Assembly (NCBI GenBank): GCA_028551475.1
Contig: CM052358.1
Location: 11,639,938-11,703,937, forward strand
From: Casuarina equisetifolia
Lineage: Eukaryota; Streptophyta; Magnoliopsida; Fagales; Casuarinaceae
Reading direction: 5' to 3'
Length of the DNA: 64,000 bases
Within the stretch, counting starts at the first letter, position 1, and each line of letters starts with the position of its first letter. A program made the position numbers and the translations under genes. This document shows, piece after piece, positions 26,466 through 38,745 of this stretch. The notes under the pieces were generated by a model. The model ran no database searches. It was given only the letters and a program-made list of their open reading frames with translations, and was not told the DNA's origin.

Positions 26466-26661
26466 TGTTAAGAAACAATCTTAAGCAAAAAATTTATAAA
26501 CAATCATTCAAATCATGTACATGAAACTCTAAATGATCATATGTTACGAAGGAGCCATAGGGGTGGTGTGGCTCATACAGAGAAGAGAAGAATTAGGATT
26601 GCAACAATTGGGCCTATTGGGCCTATATAAGTGTGCAAGGTAAGCAACATCAATTTCAGCA
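26466..26661 (-). repeat. Element B 5' LTR (right)
   Basis: 196 bp, TGTTAAGAAACAATC to CAATTTCAGCA on the plus strand. It is the partner of 18792-19018 and abuts the primer-binding site on its left. Confidence 0.7.
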
Positions 26662-26861
26662 CATTCAATTTTTGGAGTTTATCTTATCCTTTATTGTAAG
26701 AGAATATGGATATTTGAGAATATGGGGCTTCTCACATAACTATTTGCTGTACTACTTTTTCTCTTTAACTCAAGTCGATTGGATGCAAGAGGTCTAAGTC
26801 GCTATCAATTTAAGTTGGTTTGCACATATCACAATTCCACCTACTTTACTGTTGTAACTGT

Positions 26862-29725
26862 TGATGTATAATTACTATGCAATGAAAGTGATTCGCAAGT
26901 TTCTGGAATGCACATATATAATCACCATCAAATCAATCAAAATCAATTTTCCGCTGCTTCTATGTATGATTTTGTGGATGTCACTGCCTTCCAACTCCAC
27001 AACTTATCTCCACCTTTGCTGCTATCGATTGAAGAGCTGTGTGGCTATTCGCCCGCCCAAGAAGTGCTGCTCGAGCATCATCATCAGTCTCATTATGCTG
27101 CCTTTCCATCAAGCCATGGAAAGGAGGGTAATGCGGTTCTTGACCCCCAGTCACATTTGGCTGAGGGTGAGACTCATCAGGCCGTGAAGCTAAATCTCTG
27201 ATTCTTCCCGTGGCCCCTGTTTGCCGAGTGGGCCGCACTGCCTCAGTACGCTTTCATAAATTTGAACAAGCATGTCAGGTTACCACTCCCAACCTGACTG
27301 CACATACAGCCGCATCGTAACACCCTCCCTACATCAACTGCTGCCCTTCCAGGGGTCCCCCATCACACTTTTCTGCTTTCCTATCTGAACATGTTCTCGC
27401 AGAGGAATTTGATACTGCTTATCACATCTCGGCACTTCCAAACTCTTCATCCATCCCCTTATTCTCATCCATATTTTGTCCCTTTCCAAAATAACGAAAG
27501 AAAATTCATTTTCAGTTCAGTTTTACTTCTGACAACTATTCTTTTACGGAATTTCACCCATCACATTGCTTGGAATTCCGGTTGAGTTTTCGCACTGGGC
27601 AGTCATTTGGGTCAAGCATTTGGGCCCTCATAACTCTTGTAAACAACATGACGACGATGCATGAGCGGAGCTTAAGAACATGTCAAGTTAACTTAAAAAT
27701 AGCCTGAGAATAGGGGAAGAAGACGATCTTCCGGTGAGACGAGGTCAACCGTCCGATGGACCAAAGATTAAAGGCATTGAATTGAGAGTAAAGCGGGGAA
27801 CAAAAAGGGTGGCGATCTTTTTGAACAAGAAGATTATGTAATGATGGCTTCAAAAAGAATACGACCTTTCTCTCTCTTTCTCTCTCTTTTGAGGAAAAAT
27901 CTTCTTCCTATTCCTCATCTATTCCAATCGTCCATTTCCCATCAGAGTCCCACACCCATCAATCTGACTATACAAAAGATGTTATGAAAGGCCGTGATAT
28001 ACAGCTGTTGGGGCAGTCGGCTCCACCCTCCTAACGTTTCCCTTTTAGGCAAAGACGAACAACCTTCCCTCAGTAGGCCTCTCGAATCATCACTACGTTC
28101 TACACTTCATCATCATTCATCCTCTTTTTCTTGGTTCATGGTTTCTGCCCTTTTCTTTTCCTTCCTGAAATGGACATTCATAATTATGTTTCTCAGATTT
28201 CCTCTACTATATAGAAAATAAAAAGCAAGAGACATGTTTTTTTTCAATGATAAAGATAAAATTATCATGTTTTCTTCTTTTGTTCTGTTCATTCAAACAA
28301 AAAAAAAAAAAAAACAAAAAACAAAAAACAAAAATGTTGAGCAGGATCTTTGTTTTCGGCTTGAGCGGGCAGCTCGGCCTGAGAAGGCTGAGCTTACCCG
28401 TCAGGGGCGATAGGAGGGGGGAACAGCGTCTGATGTAAGTAATCAGACATGCCAGTGTCTCAGCAGGAGGAGGACGGCAGATTCTTTCTTTTGAAATCTT
28501 ACGTGAATCAATGGACGGTCGAGATCATCCCCCTCTGATCCAAGAGCTGGAAAGCCACTCGTCAAGAGTCGCAAAAGGGACCACCCACTTTCTCAGAGCC
28601 TGTTTTTTCATTTCACCAAATGAAGTTCCACACTTCACTTTCAATTCAGGATAATACTCTTTTTAATCAAACTCCAAAGTCCTTTGCTTTCTTTGCATCT
28701 GCTTTGTCTAAGTGAACATTTTACTTAAAAAAAAAAGGGATTTTCAAATAAGGGCATGTCATTAGACATTAAGTGGGTCAAAACAGTTTGGAGAAAAAGA
28801 GATGAAATATGATTTTGAGTGTGTTAACTTAACCACAGGTAGCATCTGTTCTTTGTGGCGTGTTCTTAGCATCGTCCTCGACAAATGATTAAAAAGGAGA
28901 CTGGCAGTAACTGTTTGTCTTTTCTCCGGCATCTAACTATTGTACCTAAAAGTATCTCCTTTTGTAGCCCCCCTCTCCCTCTCTCAAAAAAGTAGTTTTG
29001 CTCAACTAGTAAAGTTAGGGGTTGATTGGTTAAGTTTCAGAGTTTAAGGCAAGCGACGAGATCAATTGTATAAGAGTGTAGTAGACACAGGCTAATAATT
29101 GAAGTAATTAGCTCTTGTCATAAATAGTCCAATATAACACAATATGATAGCATTAACTAAGTACAACAAAATTAATTAAGTGTCAATTTGTCTTTACGTG
29201 TTATTTTTTTGTAATATTTTGTTATGGGCTTAATTGTTATTTGGGTAAACAATAAATATGTTTTCTTATGTTGTGAGAGATCAATTTTAAAAGGTTTAAT
29301 GGGTAAACTCAAAATAAGAGCGGGCAAAGTTGAGGGAAAAGACAGAATTGGGAAACAGAGGAGCCATGGCTTAGCCGCTTCGAAGTGAGGTTGATATGGT
29401 CGGTCAAAAAGTTTCAATCAATTGCACTGCCCACGCGACAGCTGAACAAGTACTGACAATGTTATCATCCTTATGTAATTTCCCACCATTTGTCACCCCC
29501 ACTTGTGTATTACGTGAGCTCTCAGTCCCTCCTCCCACCGTCGAAGAGAGGGAAGAGAGAGGGAGTGTATGCTTTTCTATGCCTTTTCCTTTTTCCTTTT
29601 TCTGTTTTCCCACAACATGGCTACGAAGACTTTGCGTATGCGTACCTGTAACTGATGAATGATGCGGTAGACTCGGATCCTGTCGCCCAAGAAAAAGCTC
29701 ATATTTGTGCAGAGAGGATTTGACA
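26862..29725. other. Upstream region of the trihelix gene; short unexplained GC-richer patch
   Basis: The 26.9-27.3 kb patch is more GC-rich than the transposon DNA beside it. It is open on both strands (97 codons plus strand from 26908, 85 codons minus strand 26981-27238), but I recognise no motif in either. The rest, 27.3-29.7 kb, shows no gene. It has an A-rich run at 28302-28330 and CT-rich stretches near 27870, and probably includes the promoter and leader of the downstream gene. Confidence 0.45.
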
Positions 29726-29748
29726 TCTCTCGCTCTCTCTTTCTCTCT

Positions 29749-29781
<33 letters not shown>
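29726..29781 (+). repeat. CT-rich microsatellite in the trihelix leader
   Basis: About 56 bp of CTCT/TTCTCT ending 15 bp before the start codon at 29796. Such pyrimidine tracts are common in plant 5' leaders. A second CT run (30575-30613) lies in the intron of the same gene. Confidence 0.9.
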
Positions 29782-29795
29782 ACAAACTAAAAGAA

Positions 29796-32321
29796 ATGAG
29801 TGATCAGTACGGCCTGCCCGATTTCCGTCAGTTCATGGCCGGTAGAACTCAATATTTCCCGGCCATCGCACAACCTACTGAGCCATTCTTCCTGCACAGG
29901 AATGTGGCTCCTCCGCTCCATTGCGAGCCTACTATGGTTGGTGAGGTTTTGCCTCGCGGGCTGGTTGGGTTTGGTCATGAGTCCGGTAGTTGTGTACCCA
30001 CCACAGCCACTGCAACCAGTCCGGCAGCTACACTTTGTAGTTCACAGATGGAGAGTGGGTGGATGGGATATGATGGTGGAAATACTAGATGGCCAAGGCA
30101 AGAAACTCTCACCCTTCTTGAGATCAGATCTCGTCTTGATTCCAAGTTCAAAGAGACTAATCAGAAAGGACCATTGTGGGATGAAGTCTCTAGGTATACT
30201 TCAAAAAACTTCCCCGTAGCCCACTTCTTCTTTTTTCTTTGTTTTCTGCTTTTCCATCTTTTGCCGCTCGGTTTTATGTGATTTTTCTCCAACGGGTAGA
30301 TGCCTGGGAAGCCCTATTTGCTTTTCTTGACAGTGAAGATGACTGCTTTTCCTCTTTCCCTGATACCCTTCTGTTCTTGTACTATTCCTGCGAAAAAGTG
30401 ATGAACTTCATTGTTTCCATTCTATAGTTTAGTGCCAAAAAATGACGACTATTTGAGTTAACTGAGAGACTCAGGTGTTCTATTCCCTGATCTTTCTGGT
30501 TTTCGTTTGGAAATGTGGCTGACTCCTTTGACTGCTTAAATACCCATTGTATGATGATATGACTATTCCGAGAATCTCTCTCTCACTCTCTCTCTCTCTC
30601 TCTCTCTCTCTCCCTATCTTGTTATCTTTATCTCCTCCATCTTTGAAACCCTTTACCCTTTATTTTATTGATTATTAACCTCCTTTTGCAGAATTAGGGC
30701 GACGGAATCTAGTCAATCTAGAAGAAATAATAGTTTATGAAGACTTTGTTGAATGTTTTGAGTATTTTATATCCAATTCTATATTAAAATATTTCTCCAC
30801 TAGGACACCGGGAAAATCTGTAAACCTTTATAGGGATATGGTTCTTCTTAGACTGTTTTTTTAGGGTGTCTTATGTCTTTACCAACATCACATGGTCATC
30901 TTGTTCGAACTTTCTTAAGGGCGAGCTAGCATGGGAAACATTAAAAACTGTTTTTTAAGCTCTTATCACCACCATCGTATGTTAAATTTTCCCCTGGCCT
31001 ATTTGTTGTGGTATTTTGTTTTGATACAGGATAATGGCTGAGGAACACGGGTACCAGAGGAGTGGGAAGAAATGTAAAGAAAAATTTGAGAACTTGTACA
31101 AGTACTATAAGAAAACTAAGGAAGGTAAAGCTGGAAGACAAGGGGGGAAGCACTACAGGTTCTTTAGACAATTAGAGGCAATCTATGGAGGAGCAAGCAA
31201 GCATGCCTCAGCTTCAGAAGTTCATCTTGCAAGAAACAACCTTTCTTATCAGATTCCGACTAGCGCAATTAACCCAGAGAATCAAGAAGTTGTTCAGAAC
31301 CCAAGGCTGTGTGAGAGCCTTAGTTTCACCAACTCATCTGAATTCGAGACTTCTTCCTCGGAAAACAATGATGATGATCTTTCAGCCATTGCCTTCATGA
31401 TGAATCAAGGGAAGCAGAAAGGGACAAATGAGGGACAACGTAATGCTAAAGCTAAAAAAAGCTGGAAAGCTAAGATTGAGGAGTTTCGTGGACTCGCAGA
31501 TGAGGAAGATAATAGAAACACAAGAGGCTTGGATGGATAGGATGTTGAGGACTATTGAACATAGAGAACAGGAGAGGGATTCTAAAGAGGAAGAATGGAG
31601 GAAGCAAGAGGCAGCCCGTTTTGATCAGGAAGTTCATGAACTCTGGGCTAAAGAGAGAGCATGGGTTGAAGCTCGAGATGCCGCATTAATGGAGTCTTTA
31701 AAGAAATTTGTAGGGAAAGGACTAGAGGTATTTCCACTGCCTGAACCAATGACTGCAGAAACTCAAAGCCTCAAGGAAAACCAGGATGAAAACGAGAGGG
31801 AATTTCTCAACGAAACCATTGAGAATAAACGATGGACTGAATCGGAGATTTCAAGTTTTATGCAACTAAGAACTAACTTGGAGTTGCGATTCCAAGAAGG
31901 TGGCTATTTGGAAGAAGGTCTTTGGGAGGAGATAGCAGCCAAAATGGGCTCTTTGGGACGTGATCGAAGTGCGATCGACTATAAGGAAAAATCGAAAATG
32001 GGCTGTTCAGGACGTGATCGAAGTGCACTCGACGATAAACAAAAATGGGAAAATAGCAGCATCTATCATAACAAGGCAATGGAATCTAACAAGAAGCACA
32101 AAGAAGACTTGGATTTGAGATCCAGCGGTCTTTTTCAGCAGCTTAATTCCTACCAACAAAGGCCCGACAGCATGGGACTTCAGCTGACTGTTGAGGCCCT
32201 CCCAACTTCAAGTTCCAACGTAGGCCCCCATGTCCATTGTAGCTACTCTCGTAATGAAGCAGAAAACGTGTGGGAGAAATATGGTGTGAAGCCAAATAAA
32301 GGAAAGAACCAGCAAGTTTAG
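29796..32321 (+). CDS. PTL: PETAL LOSS-like trihelix (GT-2 family) transcription factor, frameshifted
   Basis: Nuclear GT-2-type DNA-binding protein; Arabidopsis PTL controls perianth organ boundaries. Exon 1 is 29796-30193 and exon 2 31030-32321; the intron falls in the SR|IM codons of trihelix 1, in phase. The N-terminus MSDQYGLPDFRQFM and trihelix 1 (from W99: RWPRQETLTLLEIRSRL ... GKKCKEKFENLYKYYKK) match PTL closely. A coiled-coil block (TQEAWMDRMLRTIEHREQER) and trihelix 2 (RWTESEISSF) follow. One extra C at 31487 shifts the frame: as written, translation stops at 31540 after 302 residues, with trihelix 1 only. The downstream part is open in the other frame to 32321, about 562 residues if the shift is an assembly error; PTL is of similar length. 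Trihelix 2 also holds a 54-bp tandem duplication. It may be a recent pseudogene, a truncated allele or a sequencing error. Confidence 0.88.
31941..32048 (+). repeat. 54-bp in-frame tandem duplication within trihelix domain 2
   Basis: 31941-31994 and 31995-32048 match at 45 of 54 positions by my count. It duplicates 18 codons covering the GxDRSAxxxKxK block that leads into the third helix. The first copy has Ser where the family has the third-helix Trp; the second copy keeps KQKWEN. Confidence 0.9.
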
Positions 32322-35300
32322 CTCCAGCAAGAAAGAACTCGAGTTCTTCTTAAAAGTACTCGTCCATTTAACTTGTTCAGAAGGTAAGGTTTATGGCATT
32401 CTGTGGTTTGGGAGATAGCTTACGTTTCCTGTTAGAAGTTTTGTGAGTTTGGAATCTGTATATGTTCGTCACTCCAAGCTGAAGTGGAAGCTTAGAGGTC
32501 TTTATGCCGAATATATAGCATATGTCACTCCATGGCATTATATCGGTTGAGAGGCTTACTTAAAATGCTAACAGAAGTTTGAAGTGGGTTTTCTGTACCT
32601 TTGTTCAAATAATAGTTCGGGTTTTAAGGTTTTTCAGTTCCTTTTTTGTTTTCTGCCTGTATTTCTCTCGTTCTTGGGCGAGAATCGGATGGTCAGCTTT
32701 TGTCATCATCTTAGTCGTCTCCATAATGTAAGTGTTTTAATCCCATTAAAGACGTTAAAGCACTTCAAATAGCATCAATACCACTTTCACATCTTCTTGA
32801 TCATGATAGTTGCTTTAGGATGGACGAGAGACAAAAGTTTTAGGAGAACTAAGGTGTGTTGCTGAGAGAGGGAAAGAACATCAGTTTTTACGAAAAGAAC
32901 AACCGGAAGTGTTCTGTTTAAATGTATGTAACTGGACCAGGGGCTTTACTTTGAGCAAGAAATGTATGCGTTTCTCCGCGAAGGGTTTTGCTTTTCAGTA
33001 CAAGCAAGGAGTAGGAAGGGAGCCTCACGTCGCTCTTAATGCTCAACAGAGGGCTTACACCCAAATTTCTAAGGGGTGGCCTTTGATTTTTCTCTGGACA
33101 CCGCCTCAATCGAATCCGTTGAATTGAGATCTATTTTGTCTATAAGAATCTTACTTTGTCTTTTGTTTTTTTTTCCACATTAGTTCTTAATATGGGATTT
33201 TACGCTGACATAGAAACCCCAATGAAGTCTTAATCAGCTTCGTGTCTCCGGCAAGAATATTTGTCTTTTGTGCTTAATTCCTTTGACGTTTTGTCTTTCA
33301 ATCCTAAAACTTTTATATGTTATGGAGCCTATGTAATAGGATAACCGTTGTACCAGTACTCTATTACATGGAAACTATCAATCTCCCGAAATACCATCAA
33401 ATACTTCATATGGAATCCTCAGTAATATTCTTAAATCAATGTTTTAATCTCACAAAGAGACACAGGTCAAGAAGTTGATACCATAAAACCTGAAACTTCT
33501 TAGGAATAACTTGATATATCCAACTTAACTGATGATAGGATTTTTATAATTTTTTTGATACTTTCAACCTAACCTATGTAATTCGATTGACTCCATTCGA
33601 TTGCCATACTATTTTTGCTTACCCTAAGCTTTTGTTGTCTATGTCTTCTCTCATTTCGCTTCTCCTGTGTTAAAAACAACCACTCTGCATCTTCTTTCTC
33701 TCTCTCTCTCTCTCTCCCTCCCTCCCTCTCTCTCTCACTGACAGACACACACATGGAGGACGCTGCAGAACCGCGTGATTGATCCATCCTTGCATACAAG
33801 CACACACACACACACAACACTATAGCCCAACCATCACTTAATCCATTCTAGTGTTAATGATATCGATTATCATTGACTAATTGGGGGCACTTTTGTTTCT
33901 TTCATTGGAAGTTGTTATACCTCAAAATTTGTTAGTAATGATGCTATGGGAAAAGGGAGAAAATGTATGATAATTATTCAAGTGGGTAAGAATAACTCTA
34001 AAATGAAATCTTAAAAGATATACTTTCTCAGAACTTATCTTTCCCATCCCAGCCACATATTTATTTATTTATTTTCCTTAATAGCTATATTTCATTTGCC
34101 TTTTAGATCCGTCTTGGAGGGGGAGATAGGTGGGAGAAATGGGAGAACCTTTTTAGCTCCATCCTTCTTATTGGGTATACCAGGCCGCTCAGTCAATCAA
34201 TTCGGGTTTCATTAATCAAATGGCAATTAGCTTGGCTCCATGACCAACCTTTTTAATCAGTCAATCAATATAAAATCCAACTACTCACGGTCACTGACTT
34301 GGTCGTTGATGTGAGCTTAATACTGACCAGAAGAGATTTATGCTGAATTCTAACTCAAGACGATTGTCATCACTAATCTTCATTAGAAATCCTACTAATT
34401 AGGCTTAAGTATTGCTTCCCTATTGTGGCCACATAAGGGGCTTTCCTATTGAAGAATTTACTGTTGAAGTTTATAAGATATTAAGCGAATTCTACAACTA
34501 TTTTTTTTTCCCATGGCGTGCCAATATTCTTTTTATTTAATTTTCATGTCTTCTTTCGTACCTTCAAAATGGTATCAGGTAATGGGAGGTTTTGTACGGA
34601 AGCATGTGTACGGACGGGCTAAGAAAGTGATGAACTGCAAAAATGCCAACCCACAGTTGGGAGCTTGAGGCATAAAGTGTTTAGTGAGAGACCAGAGGTT
34701 CATGGATATTATGTATCTGTTCTCCAATTGGTCAACAAACTACTTTGCAGGTCTTTTGCTAATCGGCCCCTTTACCTCATCACCTAGAGGATTTTCAATC
34801 CATTTGGGTTGCTTGCTCAATTGAAAAAGAAAGGAAGATACCCGTTTTACGGTAGAATATGTTAATGCACGACTAAAAGAAGTCCAATTCTTTGTAAGCG
34901 ACAGCTCCTTTTGGTGTCTTATTGAGTACTGCAACTTTAAAAGCAAGAAAAAACTCGATCATTTGTTTAACAGAGATCAACAAGTGAGTCATCCTCCCTT
35001 TGAAGCTTCCGTTCCAAGCAAAAGATTGTATGAGATGGGAGGAATAACTTAGCTGCCAGAAGCCAAATGGTATCTCCACTCATGGAGGTTTTGGGTGGTT
35101 AAAATCCCTGAAGTTCTTAGATGCATTTGCCAAGCAGAAGAAAAGAAAGAAACTTGTAGTGGAAGGGGTAAATCTTTCTGTAGGGCATCCTCATCAAGCT
35201 TAGGCTCAATATAAAGGTTCTAGGACCAAGCATGCTAAAAAGTTTGTCTAACTTAATCCTAAATTGCAAGCCTCACCAGAGATTAACCCGGCTGGATGGT

Positions 35301-38300
35301 TGAGAATCATCAAGGGTCGAACTTTTTTCGGACCGAGTTCTCTCTGGTCCAAATCGAAGGCCACTTACGAAGTGTGAGGTTTCTGAATGAAGTCCTTTGC
35401 CGAAAACGGTAGACCAATAGTCCATCCATTTCCGTTTGCGTGAGCCAAGACAACAATCTTCCACTCCAAAAAAATTCAACACGTCGTAAGAGCAACATGG
35501 CAAGTAAGTTTAAAAGTAATCTACTCCTCGACATGCCTACCTCTTCTCACCCATACGGCCCTGTCTAATCTAAACGTGACACAGTAGTAGCTTTATTGCT
35601 CACCCACCGGTTCTGTTTGTGGTAAGAGATCCTGTCCTGAGGGGACTGGTGAAGGTACTAAAGATCCACGGGTGATAAGGTATTTATACAGTGAAAAACG
35701 GGTAAGAACGCCGCTCCAAGTACAGGCGTCTCACAAGCGCAGTAGGAAGGACATGATATGACCCCTGAGATCGATCTACTCTTTTTCTTGTTGACGATGA
35801 GACTAGAACCACCTCCTTGGCTCATTTACCTCAGTGCATATGTGATAATCATCGGCGTGTATGTGGAGAATTTGGTCAATACGCGACAACAAAGTACGAA
35901 GAAATATGCAATAGTCTGTTACCTTGATCATTAAACCTTTTTAATTTTGTGTCTTAGGAGCTTATTGCTGGTTGAGCTCGTTCGGGCTTCTTATAATCGA
36001 AAAGACAGGTTTTGTTCCTCTGCCTCTGTATTTGGTGCTTTGTGCTGACTATTCATTCGTAAAGACCTTCGTGATCTGCAAAGACATGGCCGACAACCTG
36101 TACAAGAGAGAGATTGAGAGATAGAAAGAGGAAGGAAGGTAAGTGTAAAGGAACGAACGAGGAAAAGGGAGATCAGGAAAAGTGATTCGGTGGAGTTTGT
36201 TTTTTTCCCAACCATAGGTACGTGTGAAAAGGTTAAAGGGTTCACGTTATTGAATTGTTTTTATTTGATCAAGGATAATATTACATATTTGTTTGCATGA
36301 AGGATAGAACATCAAGGTACATGGTTTCTTTACGGGAATTATTCAAGTCATTCACGTGCGAAAGTTGGATAAATATCATGTACAAAATTTTAGGGTTACT
36401 AGTAGTATTTTTTTAATTTTGTCGTTTTTATATCAACCAACCTCATTTCTTGGTCAAAACCTAACAATGTCAGTGGCAATTTCAACTCCAAAATTGTCCA
36501 CCGACGGCACTGTTTAAGTTTACCGCACATGGACCGCACATGGGTCACACAATGTGCAAGATGTGACCTGTTGGAAGAAGACCTCTTGTGCTGATGATGT
36601 ACCAAATGAATATGCAAACTTTTGTTGCATCCGGGCAGGCTGGAGTACTAACAGGGTATTTGACCTGCCGTTACTTTGGTAAATGGAGTTTGTGGAATTC
36701 AGGTTTCTATTTTTTACTTTTTAATCATGGATCACAGAACGGGCCATTCTGAGTGTGCTCTGTAACACGTGTATTTGCTTTTGCTGTTGTTGAACTTAAT
36801 GTTTTTGCTATTGTTGTGTTAATTCATGTTATGTTTGGTATTCTCTTGTTAGTTGAAAGGGATATGCAATTTGTGTACTTGGTCCTATTTTATGAGCTTG
36901 TATCCTAGGTGAATGTTAAGACTCTTCAAAAGCGATTTGAGATCTGCCATTCTGTGTACATTCCTATAATGTAAAAACTCTACAAGCATAATCTGTAAAA
37001 CTGCATATTCAATTATTTAAACCGTTCTTTTAATTAAACTTGTTCCTTCTTTAGCGAAAAAATAATAATTGACAGTTCAAACATTCCAACCAAAAAAAAA
37101 AAAAAGATGATTGATAAAGCCAAAATGAGTATTGAGTTACTTTTCCAACCATTTGAAACCTACCTATCCATTTAACTTCACATGAAATCAACTTTAATTT
37201 GTGTTCAGAATTTGAATTGTGGAGTGTTGGAGATTGATTGTGTCATGTCGCAAATTAAGAATAGAAATAGAATGCATTTATTTTCATTGTAATATTAATA
37301 GTGAAATATAGTCCATACCTGTATTATAAATAGGTGCATTGCATGATATAACGATTTTTAAAATTTAATATAAGAAACGTTGTAACCATATTATTTTTTT
37401 TGGGCAAAATGTCATGTATTATGTATTAAGAAATTTTGTAGTATAGAAATAGTTCAATTAGTCATCCATTACCTAAGCTTAAAAATTACATTTGAAAAAT
37501 ATAAAAACTCTTACAAATACTTATTACAATTTATACTCCTTACACCCCTAGTTGATGAGATTTTTTCTTTGACATCCTTTTTGATCTTTGTATTAATGGT
37601 TATGTTCTTTAAATTTTGACCATTGAATCTTTTTCTATTCATTCTATTCCAGATGTGGCCCATAACTTTCTTTATTTATGTTGGATGACTTCTTCTTACC
37701 TCCATTATTTAGCTTTTCTAGGTTTGGTCTCCTTCTCTTTTACCGATTACTTTGTGACATGATATTAGAGTCTTATACCTAGCTTTTGCAAAACCTCCAA
37801 ACCATTTGGATTCTAGCTACCTTCTCTTGTTATTGAGTCTTTTACTTGACTCTTATGAAACGAGGTTAGCACTCGGGCATGGAATCTAGAAAACCAATTT
37901 CTTACACTGGGGCGTGAATAAATAACCCTATTATAACATGCACTTCTACACAATTATCAAACTTAAACATTAGCTTTTAACTTGGAGTACGTTCATTTTA
38001 GCACACTAAAATATCTCAAGATTATGCACAATTAAAATATTTTTGAGACTCCATTTTGTTGAGTGATCAAAGCGGAAAGATACCAAACCAAGCAAAAACC
38101 CACCAGAAGAACACAAGTTGAAGTAGAATAAAGGGGAATGGCAGGCGCCGGCATGGGGGATGGGGGATGGGGATAATCTTTACATGCTTGGTACTGTAGG
38201 GAAATAACTTCTGTTATAGAGAGAGGAAACAAGATGAGTTTATGTCTTTAAGCTCTTATGGTTTCTTTAACCTTAAAAACCTTATTTTTTAATCCTCCCA

Positions 38301-38391
38301 AGGTGGCTTTTAAATGGACAACTGAGAAATGTAACGAAACCTAGAATGAACAATTACATATTTGTTTATTACTTATAAGCGGATAATGTTA
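32322..38391. other. Intergenic region, no gene recognised
   Basis: Begins with the 3' UTR of the trihelix gene. A CT microsatellite lies at 33695-33737 and a CA run at 33799-33816. From about 34.6 to 36.2 kb the base composition is more even than in the surrounding AT-rich DNA, with no recognisable gene. The rest shows nothing I can name. Confidence 0.55.
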
Positions 38392-38745
38392 GGATTCTAA
38401 TGTGTTATCACTACACCGAAAGTAATTTCTATTAGTGAGGTGCATACACTATTTTTAAAAATTTATTAATAGCAAATTTCCATAGGCTTGCTAGTCACGT
38501 GGAACACAAATGCACAATTGGCTAAGCCCAAAAATCCCCCTTCCCCTCCCTTGAGCAACTTGCTGGAAGCAAAGATTGAATCTACGACTTATTATGATAC
38601 TATTTTACAGGACCCTTAGGTGCTATTATTACACTAAAAGTAATTGTTGTTAGTGAGACACATACTTGGTTCCTTAAACACTAACAGTAATAGCACTTAC
38701 ATGTTTGCTAGACATTTGTTACACACACACACACAACTTGCCAAG
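38392..38745. repeat. Two diverged copies of a ~135-bp repeat, CACTA-like end
   Basis: 38392-38525 and 38612-38745 share the order AAAGTAATT...TTAGTGAG, GCTTGCTAG/GTTTGCTAG and AA(T)TGGCTAAGCC/ACTTGCCAAGCC. The first contains CACTACACCGAAAG, resembling CACTA-transposon termini. Within the second, GTGCTATTATTAC and CAGTAATAGCAC form an imperfect inverted repeat. Tentative MITE-type sequence. Confidence 0.35.

Larger units (their letters stand above)
18792..26661 (-). mobile_element. Ty1/copia element B (minus strand), LTR to LTR
   Basis: Related terminal repeats at 18792-19018 (227 bp) and 26466-26661 (196 bp), both TG...CA. On the minus strand the right LTR is the 5' one. It is followed directly by a primer-binding site TGGTATCATTGGCCA (26451-26465), and the left LTR is preceded by a purine tract (CTTAAGGGAGGA). 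Gag then pol run right to left. Total 7.9 kb is longer than a usual copia (about 5 kb) because of the TRIM and tandem duplication at 22.2-24.9 kb. It is heavily decayed. Confidence 0.75.
16440..26830 (+). mobile_element. Outer Ty1/copia element A (plus strand), split by element B
   Basis: Plus-strand copia remnants occupy about 17.3-18.6 kb. The stretch near 16470-16540 recurs near 26740-26790 (both contain CTACTTTTTCTCTTTA followed closely by GATTGGATGC), which suggests these belong to the two LTRs of one element. The putative 3' LTR would start near 18734 after a purine-rich stretch and be cut at 18791, resuming at 26662 after element B. LTR limits and target duplications are not resolved. 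Confidence 0.5.

Noticed and set aside
28990..29100. Possible second SINE (GCTCAACTAGTAAAG)
   Set aside because: No acceptable B box or A-rich tail at the right spacing.
37745..37790. Primer-site-like TGATATTAGAGTC
   Set aside because: No flanking LTR pair or purine tract could be found around it.
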